From positions 11,310,354-11,374,353 of the forward strand of contig NC_136000.1 of assembly GCF_048128805.1 (NCBI RefSeq): a stretch of 64,000 nt of DNA, read 5' to 3'. Below are positions 23,366 to 35,400 of this stretch, piece by piece (position 1 is the first letter of the stretch; each line of letters begins with the position of its first letter). Under the pieces are notes generated by a model that was not told the origin of the DNA, ran no database searches, and saw nothing but the letters and a program-made list of their open reading frames with translations. This stretch comes from Centroberyx gerrardi. Taxonomy: Eukaryota > Chordata > Actinopteri > Beryciformes > Berycidae. A program made the translations under genes and the position numbers.

Positions 23366-24970
23366 ACACAGACTACAGCAGACACCCATCCATTCCCACT
23401 ACCATCTTATACCCACTCATCCTATACCCACCCCCCCCCTCCCCGACGCAATACACACCAATCTGCAGAATATGAGAATTATTAACAAAATAACAAACAT
23501 GCTTTCTTCTTTTTTCTCTTCCTCCTTCCTTTTTGTCTACTCCAAAAGGCCTATTTGTTTTTGTTTTTGTTTGTGGCACATGAGTTATCGGTACCCTTTG
23601 TCTGCTACCATCACCACTCCTTAGACCTAGTTCTGGGCGTAAGGTTGAAATGTTTGGGATCGTATAGCTTACTGTTATGAAGAGCACAAAAACAGTATAG
23701 CGGCAGGAGTGCCCAGTGGTGACACGAGTTAACTCCACAAACTGCGAAGAAACAAATTAGCTAAAGTGAGGTCTTTTTAAATAACTAATGATTAAGCATG
23801 AACAAAATGTATGTTTGAAAGTTGAAGTCACGATTACTTTTGAGGAATGAAGCAAGCTGTGAATCCGCTCTTGAAGCTTTGCCCCAAAGACCCTCATCCT
23901 CCCCACTTTAACAGGAGACTGTGAAATGGTTAACCCTCGCAGCTAAGACCCCGACGGTTGTGAAGCAGACGAGGTGAGAGAGAGAAAGAGTTGGCACTTA
24001 GCTTTTCGGGTTTTAAAAAAGAAAACAAAAAGCTGAGAATTGGTTAGAGAGTGAATGCAGATGACATAGGGGAGTTGAGGGCACAGGCTATGCATGGGCT
24101 CCCTGTTAGGCAGGGACACAAATGGCCTGCCTGAGAGGCCACTTGGCCCACGTTCCCTTAAGTGGAGGGCTCCCAGTGGCCCGTCCTGCTGGAGGGGAAA
24201 TTTTGCTGAACCTCTGTATCAGAGGATAGAGCACTGCCTAACTGAGGGGAGCCAGGGCTTTGGGAGATTGTGGCACACATCCTGAGCACTAGGGTTAGAC
24301 TCATACTCACAGTGCCACTGTGTGGCACCTACAGTAGCTAGCCCTAACATGGACAGCCACCAGTAGATAGAAAAATGACTAGATGGATGAGGATGTGACG
24401 AATATACTGGAGACAATACTAATGAGGGTAGCAACAGGGTTAATAAGTTTCCCTTTGCTCAACCCACGAGGGCTTAAACGAGGCCTTAAAATGAACAGAT
24501 GAGAGAAAGGAGCTTGAGTGATTGGAAGGGGAATCTAGCGTCATGATTGCTGAAAAATATGCACCTATTGAGAAAAACAAATGATGTATGTGACTTCGGC
24601 AACTGTATGTGAGTGTGTGTCACAAAGGAAGGTGCTGCAAGACAATACAAAGTACTGTAGTAGTGATTCAAGGAGCTCTCAGCCTTTGGGATTTGAGAAA
24701 CGACCTCTCCGACCACAGCCTTTTCTTTTTGAAGTCTTAATTCTGATCCGTGTTCTCTCTGTCTCTCTTTCTCTCTTACCCCCCGCTGTCCCCTATTAAA
24801 CAGTATTCACAAGATGAACGAACTCATCCAGGAGAAACCAACACAAAGTCATACAAATGGGTTTTAACGTGATGTTGAGAAAAACAAATTGAGGCGCTTA
24901 AAGGAAATTAACTGTCCTCTGCAGGTCTGGAAAAATGAACCTTAAATAAAACTGAAAACTCAGTGCTTGT
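23366..24970 (+). other. cnot4 3'UTR
   Basis: Sequence after the TGA at 23363-23365 up to the AATAAA at 24945-24950. No other coding exon was seen. It starts C-rich and becomes purine-rich. Confidence 0.6.
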
Positions 24971-27383
24971 GTTAGGCTCTTTTGTCTCCTCTTGTGTTTC
25001 CATCACCCTTATTATAACTTGTGCCATAATAAATATTTGTACTTTTAACTAGCTACTTGCCACCATATATAACACCAAAGTAAGCTTATTGTACAAATCA
25101 CTATTTCAGTAGGTCACTCCAAGTTCTCTAATGCTCAGGTTGTCATTTGAATTTCTTCCACTAGGGGGCAGATAACCTCCCTGTCAGTGATGAAGCTCTG
25201 CAGTCAAACTCCTGTATAGTACACACAAGGTTACAGAGAATGATACCCTGCTGCTACAGTGTTTCAGCTATACAGTATCTTGCTTGTTTTTGCCCTTCAA
25301 CAGCAATTGCCTTAGTTGTAAGTATTTGTCCGGTAGGCTCAAATATCAAATGCTGATTCAGATAAGATTGATATATCAAATTTTTTAATGCCACATGTCT
25401 ATAGTAGATTAGTCTTATCAGTATCAGTAGAGCGTGTATTGGTACTGGATTATGTGAGTGCAGCATGCGTGCATAACGTAACCCTCCAGCTTGCAGCGCT
25501 GCACTCTGTTCCAGGCCAATGCAGCAGTCGGTACCTGCAGCGGGAGAGACGCTTTTTGTCCTGTAGGACTTCTGACAGACACAGGGAGGAGCAGAGTCGA
25601 TGCTCATACAGTGGCATCACTACTTTAGGGCTCGAAATAAACTGGTCACATCTGAGTCAGGCATCATCTTTTCCATATTTTTCCACATCGGTTTGGTTTG
25701 TGCAGGACTGACAACTTTGCACTGATACATATAGAATTTGGAATGTCATTTTTTGTACATGCAATACATAAACTATGATCGGAAAGCAATCCAGTATTAC
25801 CACTGCTGTCACTGGTCGTCTGGGAGTAACACCCCCCCGACCCCCTACCCCCCAGGGTGCCATTAGGGAGGAACCCAGCCCGGGTGACTGGAGTTGGGCT
25901 GGAGCTGCTCTCTGCTTCCAGCTCCCAGTGCCATGCTCAGGTGCTGAGGAGGCAGTAGCAGAGGAAGGTGAGTGTGTGAATAATGCAGACAGGCAGCAGA
26001 TTCTGGGGCAGTGACAATGAGTCAGCAGCAACATAGAGGGGGGAAAGCTCTGCTGAGAGTGTTCCCGGACCAACACACACTCCCACACTGCATACATGCA
26101 CGCACACACACTGTGCAGTGTAACACTTAAACAGATGCTGGAGAGCTCTTTCTGACAGTATATGCCTGACATATTTAAGGATAAGCTGTTTTTACACAGC
26201 TGTATAGAAACAAGCATAGAGCCCCTGTAATGAGAAATATCAACAGCTCCAATGTTTGAGCTGGAGATGGGTTTTTTGGGGGGTTTTTTTGCTTTAGTGG
26301 ATGATTTTATGGAAAACACTGGCAAAGAATTTGCCTAAAAGCATGCTGGACTTAATTGTTAAGTGCTCTGTGACAGACAGTGTTGCCTAAAACGAACGAT
26401 TAGTTTATTGATTTGCTTGCTTTGCTGAAACTTCATATTCATGCTCATTACCATATGGGCTCATGCTGTGTGAAGAGGGAGGGAAGACAGGGGAATGAGA
26501 ATGAATGATGGAGCAAGAGAGGATAATGTTTATAGTGATTAATCACCTTTAGTGGTAGTAGGTGCTGTATGTTACACAGACCTGGGTCAAACTGTAATTA
26601 TAAATGATTCTTTTATAACCTAATTGGAGTACAAGATTTTGGGGTTTACTGCATCAGAATTTAGATAGTGTCAAGTGAGTTGTCAATCACAGAAGAGCAA
26701 ACCAAATTGGCTTTGAAATGCTTTGAAAACCCAACTATTTGGCATTTAGACAAGCTGAAACAAAACATAAAAAGTATTTGCAAATACTATTTGACCCAGG
26801 TCTGATGTAACATCAGGACAAGCAGAAAAGCTCAGATTTTTTGCTGCATCACACAGCTGTCTTCTCGGGAGTTGAGGAGCAGGCTCTTAAACTGCTGAAA
26901 TCTTGCTTTCCTCAAGGACTGCAGCTACAGAGAGGCATGTGGAGAGGGCACACAAGCTGCAGTGGCTGCCTGAGCCGGCTGTCCTTCACTGTGGGGAGCT
27001 CCATAATCTATTTTGGTGTTTTGCTTTATCTCACTTGAACTGAATGTTTACCTGGTTATTTGTGTGTCGAGTACGTTTCACGGCTCCTGGGGTCTTGAAA
27101 TCTGATAAAATTCCCATTGTATGATTTCAAACCTACATGGATGTCAGTGAGAAAATAGGCATTCTTTTCTTCATTCCAAAAACAATTACATTTTACTTTT
27201 TACTTGAACATGTTTTACCATATGATGGTCCATGACATATATATAATTACCTGGTCCTGGTCTGGCTGCCTGCATGGGAAACCTGTTGGGATTGCTCTCA
27301 GCAAAAAGCACTCTCTCCATTTGTCAGCCTTTGACAGCCTCTATCACCAGTGGAGGCATTGGTCCTGTCTGCCTAGCTGCCTG
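24971..27383. other. Intergenic, no feature recognised
   Basis: Open frames here, including a 222-codon frame on the minus strand at 25657-26325, lack splice support or protein-like composition. A C-rich/G-rich stretch lies at 25828-25856. Confidence 0.5.
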
Positions 27384-27734
27384 CACTGCAAAAAATGTCC
27401 ATATTAACAAATCATGTAGTCTCATATTCAGCCTTAAAATCTTAAAATAAGTTAAAATTTCTGCCAGAGGGGCGAGATAATACAACTTGTCTCCAGTGCA
27501 GTTTCATTTCAGTTTTGTCCTCCTTGATGCCACTTAATGCAAATAGCAGATCCCTCCAGTAATATAAAAAAAAAAGACTTTTCTTGATTCAAGAAAATTG
27601 AATTGTCATCGGAAACATGTGAAATCATTTCATCTCACTGGCACATTTTCCCTCTTGTTTTTACAAAAAACAATATTTAGATGAGGCTAAATACTAGATT
27701 AAATGACTTGTTAAGATGGATATTTTTTGCAGTG
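27384..27734. mobile_element. Foldback-type MITE with CACTGCAAAAAA termini
   Basis: The left end CACTGCAAAAAATGTCCAT is mirrored at the right by ATGGATATTTTTTGCAGTG. The inner arms are also partly complementary, giving a foldback structure. A truncated relative lies at 28797-29000, and a second CACTGCAAAAA element with its own arms at 54931-55330. No clear target duplication was seen. Confidence 0.75.
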
Positions 27735-28764
27735 TGCACAACTCTCAACTGACCCACACAAGCCTTTACTGTAAATCCCACCAGCAGTCCAGTTAATGTG
27801 CCCTGGCCAGGAAAACTGGCATGCTGCTCCATCATCATACAGTATGTAATGGCTCTATAGGGTCTGTATGTAGCGCAGCATGGACGCTTGTTTATGGCCT
27901 CTGTCCTCTCCTGTAACCTCTGGGAGAGAGACAGCTTGAGCTGAATATTGTTTTGTTTTACTCTTTCAGCTGTTTCCCTGATACTCATGACGACTGCTGT
28001 TCATGAGTCATACTATCCTTCTGAGTCATCAATATTTAACCTGAACATCAAAATGGAAGTGAGATTGATGCGTACAGCTACATCCTCCGTGCCGCAACAA
28101 GAGGTATTCTTAGTAAGGTTTAGACCAATATCTCTCTCCGAAAGCGGCCCAATGCAGAGGTTTTCCAACAGAAGTATGAGAGCCGATACCAAATCAATAG
28201 AGCGGCGGGGTGGAGGAGAGACCTTAGATGAATGACTTTCACACTGTGGGTGAGACAGCGAGCTGAGCTGATGAGACTGAGCTATGAAGGTGGAGATGGT
28301 AGCAGAGGGTGCTTGGTCCACTGACTGGATCTATAACATTTAAAGGATTATTGCCTTTCCCACCAGTGAGTTATCTGTTATTTAAAGCCCTGATACCAAG
28401 TGCTACACACCCTTTACAGTCCTCACACACCCTTTACAGCATTATAGTGACCTTTGCTGGTGGTTTAGACTCCTCACTGTATCGGCCAGCAAGTACAAAG
28501 GATGTATATCTCAGCAAACCCCCCCATGCACGTGGCGTTATCCTTTGTGGTTTTGTATTTAGCCAGACTCCTTGAGTACTGCGCGGTGATGTAATTGAAG
28601 CGGGAAGGTCACATCGCTGGGTCCGTTGATGTAAAGTTTTGAATTTTCTCCCCAGACAAGCACGCTGACACTGCATGCTGGACAGGAGGAGTGTGTAAGC
28701 TGAGATTCTCATTGCTTGATGCCACAAGGACGCATCCAGACTGGAACACCGATGCAGATCTCAC

Positions 28765-29095
28765 AACCTGGAGGGAGGGATGGAGGGAGGGATGGATGGG
28801 AAAAATGTCTATACTAAGAAGTCATTTAGTCTCACATTCAGTCTTAAAATCTTAAAATAAGTGAAAATTCCAGTGGGGTGATATAACACCACAAGTGCAA
28901 TTTCACTTCACTTTTCTAGAAACCAGTGTCAGGCAGATCCCTCCACTAGCATCAAGAAAATGACACTCGATTCAAAGAAATTCTTGAAACAAGTCTGTTG
29001 GCATTGGGTGGATGGATGGATGAATGGATCACTCGATTTATGGGTGGATGGATGGATGGATCAATCTATGGGCAGATGGATGGATGGTGGATTAA
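28765..29095. repeat. GGAT/GGATGGAT repeats around a truncated MITE copy
   Basis: Two GGATG-type runs (28770-28800 and 29007-29087) flank a stretch at 28797-29000 that matches the left part of the 27384 element (AGTCTCACATTCAG, CTTAAAATCTTAAAATAAGT, GCAGATCCCTCCA). The right terminus of that copy is missing. Confidence 0.7.
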
Positions 29096-30044
29096 CAGAC
29101 ACATGGATGCCTGTTCTGTCAATGTACTCTGCCATCTCATTAATGCATTACTCCACAAACACAGAGTGATGACTGACACTGTGTTACATAACTGACGTGT
29201 GCACCGCAACGGCACGTGTCAATTCCGATGGACAGCGGACAAACTGACACAGAAAGATGAATCGGTCGCTCATAATGAACTCCGTTCCGTCGCGATCCTG
29301 CCCACATCTTACTCCTCCAGACCCCCTCACCCCCCCGCTTTCCATCCTTGGCTCATATTTTCTTTGCTGTATCACTACAGTGATGTAGGGCTGTCAGTGG
29401 CCTGAGGTAAAGAGGTACATTTAACTGGCCTGAGTTTCACAAAGACCATTTGTGGACTTCCACAAGGACGAGGAAATTATGGACGTGCCCTTAATTATTA
29501 AACAAGTGTGTCAGCAGCCCGGCCTGATGGAGGTAATGCAAAGAGGAAGTGGGCCAGAGAGAGGGCCTCTGGGATGGGGGGATAAGGGAGGTTGGTGGGC
29601 CTGGGCCTGGGGGCGGGGTGCCGTTACACCCAAGGGCTATGGCTCAAGCATGGGAGATCCAATATTGCTGTCAAAGCTATTTTGTACACTGTTAACATTC
29701 AGACCCTATATGATGCTGTTAGAGGTGGACTGTGCACAGACATGCAGGGGTCTCAATGATTTGGTGCACAGCAATAAGGCTGTAAAGAACCACCCAGTTG
29801 CTGTTTTGAGAAGAGCATACTCCAGAGGACACTTGTGATTTGATATAGAGTAATTATATGATACTGTGCATGCGCAGCTGATTGGGCCACAATGAAAAGG
29901 CCCTTGAGAAAGTTTTTGGATGACGTCAACAGGAATGGCATGGCATTTTTGTACAAAAGGGATATGGGGTGAGTGTCTGTCTTCAAAGAAATCGATCTGG
30001 AATATCAAGTGAGCCAGAGGCCTGACTCAGGCAAAACAGCCATC
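29096..30044. other. Intergenic, no feature recognised
   Basis: No coding exon, transposon end or RNA gene could be supported. A G-rich stretch lies at 29570-29620. Confidence 0.45.
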
Positions 30045-30075
<31 letters not shown>

Positions 30076-31005
30076 TGCGGGCGCGTGCGTGTATGAGAAA
30101 GAGTGTTTGTGTATGAGAAAGAGAGAGAAAGACGGAGAGAAAGAGAGAGGGAGCGAGCACATGCAGCCACAGCACGCTTGCAGTCGAGCATGGCTGTCAG
30201 CAGTCACTCCTTGATAAAAACACCTTTGCCTAACAGCTGTCGGACGCCTCCTCATCCAAGGAGACGTGTTCAGGCAGTGGAGGGATAGAGAGGAGAGAGG
30301 GAAGAGGAGGGAGAGGTGATGAACTCACAGGAGGCCCGCTGCACCACTGACCGACAGTCCCTCAATTAGTCCAACAGACGGATCGGGGATTACCAAGGCA
30401 GTGGCTTCAACCACAGTTTCAATTAAATGTTCCCCCTTGTGCATGGGAAGGCAGACAGCTGGGTGTTGGCATGTGTTGACAGGGGCCTTCCAGTACACAT
30501 CAACCACTGAGTGTAACAAGATGTAAAAATCCAAAGGCCAGTATTTAGACTGCCCCCTAGCTTAACCTTCACAAATGGTGTTGGAGTACGTGGAAAAAGC
30601 AAACACAAGCAAGTATCCGAGAGAGAGAGAGACAGATCTTCCTCAAGTCATTGTTGATCTACTCTGTGTGTGTGTGTGGGTGGGTCTGCACTTAGATGAG
30701 TGAGAGAGAGAGACAGAGAGATGACAAAGAGAGAGAGAGAGCTGACGAAAGCAGGCGTGACAGCCTCTACTAAGGCAGTGATATGAGCGAGGTGCTATTC
30801 TGTATGGTGCTGTGTGCTATTACAGTACAGTGGAGCTTTGTAGTCAGTCAGAGAGAGAGGGAGAGAGGCGAGAGAGATGGAGAGAGGAGGCGAGAAAGAG
30901 GGAGAGAGAGAGAGAGAGAAGGGGAGAAAGTGAGAGTCCAGGAAAGAGACAGGGAGAGAGAAAGAGGGAGAAAAAGAGGTGGGTAGGAAAGAGGGAAGGC
31001 GAGAG

Positions 31006-31037
<32 letters not shown>

Positions 31038-31300
31038 CAAGAGCAGTGGGACCGGCGCCAGCTCACCCCACCCTTGCCGCTGCCTGCAGAGTGAGGAGTG
31101 CTGCATTTCCTGAGGGCAATGCAGAGGACAAGGAAGAGGAGGCTCACTTCTGTTAAGGTCGCCATATCCCAAACACAGGGCAGGGATACAGACCCAGAGA
31201 GCCCAGGGCGGACAGAGAGAGAGAGAGTGGGAGGGAGAGAGAGAGACAGGCAGACAGACAGACAGACAGACAGGCAGAGAGAGAGAGAGACAGATCAGCT
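30045..31300. repeat. Cluster of (GT)n and GA-rich microsatellites
   Basis: A GTGTGCGTGCGT run (30045-30096) is followed by purine tracts of the GAGAGA type at 30103-30155, 30617-30745, 30848-31045 and 31211-31300, with a GACA run (31245-31272). Together they make over 1 kb with strong purine bias on the plus strand. Apparent long frames here are products of the repeat. Confidence 0.9.
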
Positions 31301-32484
31301 GCAGCATTCACCGTGAAGCCTCTGCTGCCCAATGTCCTCCACAGCCCTCGGCTATTACAGCTCCACAGCATCAGAGGACGGGAGCAGGGACGAGACGTTT
31401 TCAGATCCCCCCAAAAAACTTGCCCGCCACTTATTTGGATTCCATCATCACTGGATTTCCCTTGGACATTTCTAAGATTAGGTGTCTTTGTTGATGACCG
31501 GGGAGTTTCACGGGTTATGTTACATGTTAGGGGTGGCGAGAACTGGAGTTAGCATTACTTGACCTTGGGATAGCGAGGTTCCATCTGACATGTCGGTCAA
31601 AATGCGTTAATTAAAGTATGAAGCTAAATAGATTGGTTTTTGAACATGTCATTTTAAGTGGGTAAAATGTAAAAAGGACATGATAGTTTTGTTATTTGGA
31701 ATGTGAAAACTTGCTCGGTATCTCGAAACCACTCCGAACACAACTTTTATAATTCGAAGCTCGGCGATCGCATTACACCGCAGAATGAGAGGTAGTCCGG
31801 TTTTATGCATTTGCACGTGTGACTGCTGGAGGAAGCGGGGAGTGATGAGTAGCTATTCAGGCCTCAGAGGTGTGTAACAACTCCCAGGGAATGACAGAGA
31901 TAAGAGCGACTCTCCTGGGACAGGGGATTAGTGTGGAACCATTACCTTAGCTCTGTGAATCACTGCTAATGGCTTCAGAGAGAGTATAAGACACATTTAG
32001 ATTGAGACCTTGAGTTCTGTAACGCCGTGCATTGCAGCACATTACTAGTGTTAGTACAGTACAGCGGGCTGCGACAGAGCCACCTGATAAGCAGACAGTT
32101 TGACTTTACCTGACCTGTTACTGTGCAAAATGCTTTGATTTATGTAGCTTTCAGTTTTTTATGTACATCCACTTTTCGTTCGTAAATGGCTTTTAAGAGG
32201 GAATTCTGCAATGCTGCATGTTATGTCGACATAGGAGCAGAACAGTGCAAGGTGTTAGGGATGTGCAAATTGTTAGGGGGTGTAACAAAATGTTTGCAAC
32301 AGCCTGAGAAACTAAAGCAATAACACCGACAAGTCTGGAATAGGGGTCTTCAGATTACCAAATGACTGCGACATTGAAAGGTCACGGTTGGATGGCAGCC
32401 CAGTCTGAAACTTGAACCCCATAATACCGTTGGGCATGCAGACACCATGTTCTGACACCCCCAACCCAAACCCAAATGAACATA
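31301..32484. other. Intergenic, no feature recognised
   Basis: Mixed-composition DNA without coding exons or recognised repeats, between the GA-rich cluster and the probable end of the kcna1 transcript. Confidence 0.4.
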
Positions 32485-35400
32485 CACCAGCAGATCCTTA
32501 AAAATTTATTGAAGTTAATGTAAGATGAAATCATAAGTGATATAAGAAAAAATAAATACCCTTGCATAGATCACAGACCATGCCTTTGTCATCATCTGAC
32601 AAACTGAACACATTGTAGCATAATCCTTGGTAAACACAACATGAGGATGATGACTGGATAACACATCAGAGAGTTTGGTATGCTTGTGGATGAAAAGAAG
32701 AGCAGGAGTTCAACAGTCCTTTTGTGTTTCTGAGCTGCTCCGAAATGGGCCAGCTTCCCTACTAGTGCACTTGGTCAAATGTGCATTCTTGACAGAAAGA
32801 CAAACTCATATCAATCACACTTTTGTCATTATATTACTAGCTCAAACAAGATCTTCTCATCAATGGTCGCCTTTCATCATTAGGCTGACTGTAGGGAGGC
32901 TTGTGGTGAGTGAGGTACACAATATCCCAATATCTGATTCTGTTCAGTGCCGCCACAGCAGGCAGAAATCAGTCCGTCTGAGTTGCAAACTCTTGTCAAG
33001 ACCTTTAGCAAACAAGAATGCCTTAAAACCAATATAGTATAGAGGAGGGTGTGTGGCACAGGCCCTGTTTAGACATCATAAGCATGTTTCCCACAATACA
33101 GTATCACCACAGTCTAGACTGAGACAAGAGACTCCTACGAATGGACAATCTCCTCCGAAAGAGCATTTCAGTCCTAGGATAGGGATAACTTATGAGAAAC
33201 TAGCCCTTAATGTCCTTGTTCACATTCAGAGCCTAGCAAGCAGAACCTGTACATCACATACAGACGTTGAATATGGCTCGGATTCCCAACGCCATCCTAG
33301 CGCTGAGATCGGCGCTACGGTGCTTTTGGGAATCCAGCAGAGGACACATTTTACAACAAGTTCTGAACAGGGCCTTGTAAAAGCCTTGGTGCAGATGAAA
33401 GCAAGGGTTTTTAAATGATGCAACCATATTATAGTTGATCCACAGTTTGAAAGGCAAAGCTCATGCAGTCTTCCATTGACCATGCAGTTTTTGCGATCAG
33501 TAGGTTGCTGTAGAGATATGTATCTATACATTAGCAGTAGGTTCAGCAGTGGAGTTTTGGAAAATGTTAACATGGTGTTTGAATGAATCATCTTTTTTCT
33601 TGAAACAAAAAAGACAAACCATACATCTTTATGATAATACACTTGTTGTCCATATCATTTAGTGTATAGTAATTGATCATAATAGTTTCATTATCATGGC
33701 TTGCCAAAGGAACACATTGAGTCTTTGATACTTCAGTATATGGCATGTTCTTCCTAAAACAATCAGTCATATTACAGTGCCACAGAAAAAAAAATAGGAC
33801 ACACAAGGAGCACATTAAAATTGATTCATTGGTTTTCATAATTGCAATATATAGTAGTTGCTTTTTTTCTATTTTACTGTAGCTAAAATGGCATTGTGTT
33901 CTTAATACATTTATAGAATAGTTTTTCTTATAGTTTAATTAGGTTAATGTCTTCATTTTTTAGACCTTCTCACTCATGTTTTCGTTTAGAGAAGCGCAAC
34001 GTCTGAAACATTAGGCTAAACAAATGCAAAAATATGTAAAAACAATATAGGCACCTTCTCTGACTCTCCCTCGCTATTCTAGCAGCACACAACCGTTCAG
34101 TCCAGTGGGTTGATGATAGCATCCTCTAAGTGCATTATGGGCTATTCCTTTGGGACTGTGCTATAGGTTCGCCTAGCCCCTTCATCAACCTTGGTTCCTG
34201 ACTGGAAAACAACTCTAGTTAGACCCGGGAAGTTAATGGGGGCTGCCACTATTACTGTGCCTATATTTGGCTTTTTCATGGGTTTCTCTCAGCACACTGT
34301 GAGGGCAGATGTTGACCTCTCTACCTTTGACCCCACTGACCTTACAAAATCACAGAATAGAAGGTAAGAGGTTGGTACATAAACAGCCCTCTGTTGTGAA
34401 TATCTGTCAAGTGATCGCAGTTTCTGTGTCATTCAAAATAGATTTGTTTTTCCTATTTTACAAAAAGCGTCTAAGAAACAGGTATCTGTTATTCTATTGC
34501 TGTAAGAATGCATGTTCTGTTGGGTATTTGAATGCATAGCACCGTACATAGATGCCCTCACAGCAAGAGTAGCAACAGCACTGGTAATGTGAGGGGTATC
34601 GTATGTATTCTCTAAGCCTCACTTTGAACTGTTTCATGCAGGACACACATCACCACTCGTCTTATAAGCATCGGTCAAAAGAGAAACTCGTGATTGCAAA
34701 CATATCAATTACCTGATAGTTAGCTGCATGTATGCGACCGTTTGCTATACTTTCCTTTGATCTTTATACATATACTATTATAATATGTGGTATTGGGGTG
34801 TTCTTGGTGTCTGTAGATTTGATGCCCCTCTTTATGAGAAACCCTATAGAAGTTGAGGATCCCTGACACAGAAGTGTATCTTTTTTGCACTCATAATAAG
34901 TCACTGACATCTAGGAAGGCTCTTGAATATTCACCTAGCCTGAGGCAGACACTCTAAGTCTTCAGCAATACAGTACAAAGATCAGTACCAAATAAAAAGG
35001 ACACATGGTACCCTACACCAACCAACCAGCTAGCAATAACAAAACAATTAGGAACTAGATTCATAGAATCAAAAAGATCTTGTCCAAACTATTTACGCAG
35101 GCTTGCTTCACTAGATAATGTGTGATGGTAACAGGACAACAATGGTGGTCCTGTACTAGCACCACAAAGGGTATAGCCACTGCACCAACAGAAACAAATA
35201 TGACATTCAAGTAGCGCTGCATTGGAGCTTTTTTACAGGGCTTTGTAAGCAGAGCTCTAAATAAGAAAAAAAAGAGCGTACAGTACTTTTCTATCTAACA
35301 TCTTACTATCATTTGGATGAATTCATCTCAATACTGAGTGTAAAGTGATGTACAGTAGCTGGAGATTTTCAAGTAGTGTCATTATGCTTTCTCTCCTATC

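Noticed and set aside
25657-26325. 222-codon frame on the minus strand
   Set aside because: Low-complexity composition, no domain, no splice or start context; probably chance.
30795-31307. 170-codon Ser/Leu-rich frame on the minus strand
   Set aside because: Produced by the GA-rich microsatellites, which read as Ser-Leu repeats on the other strand.
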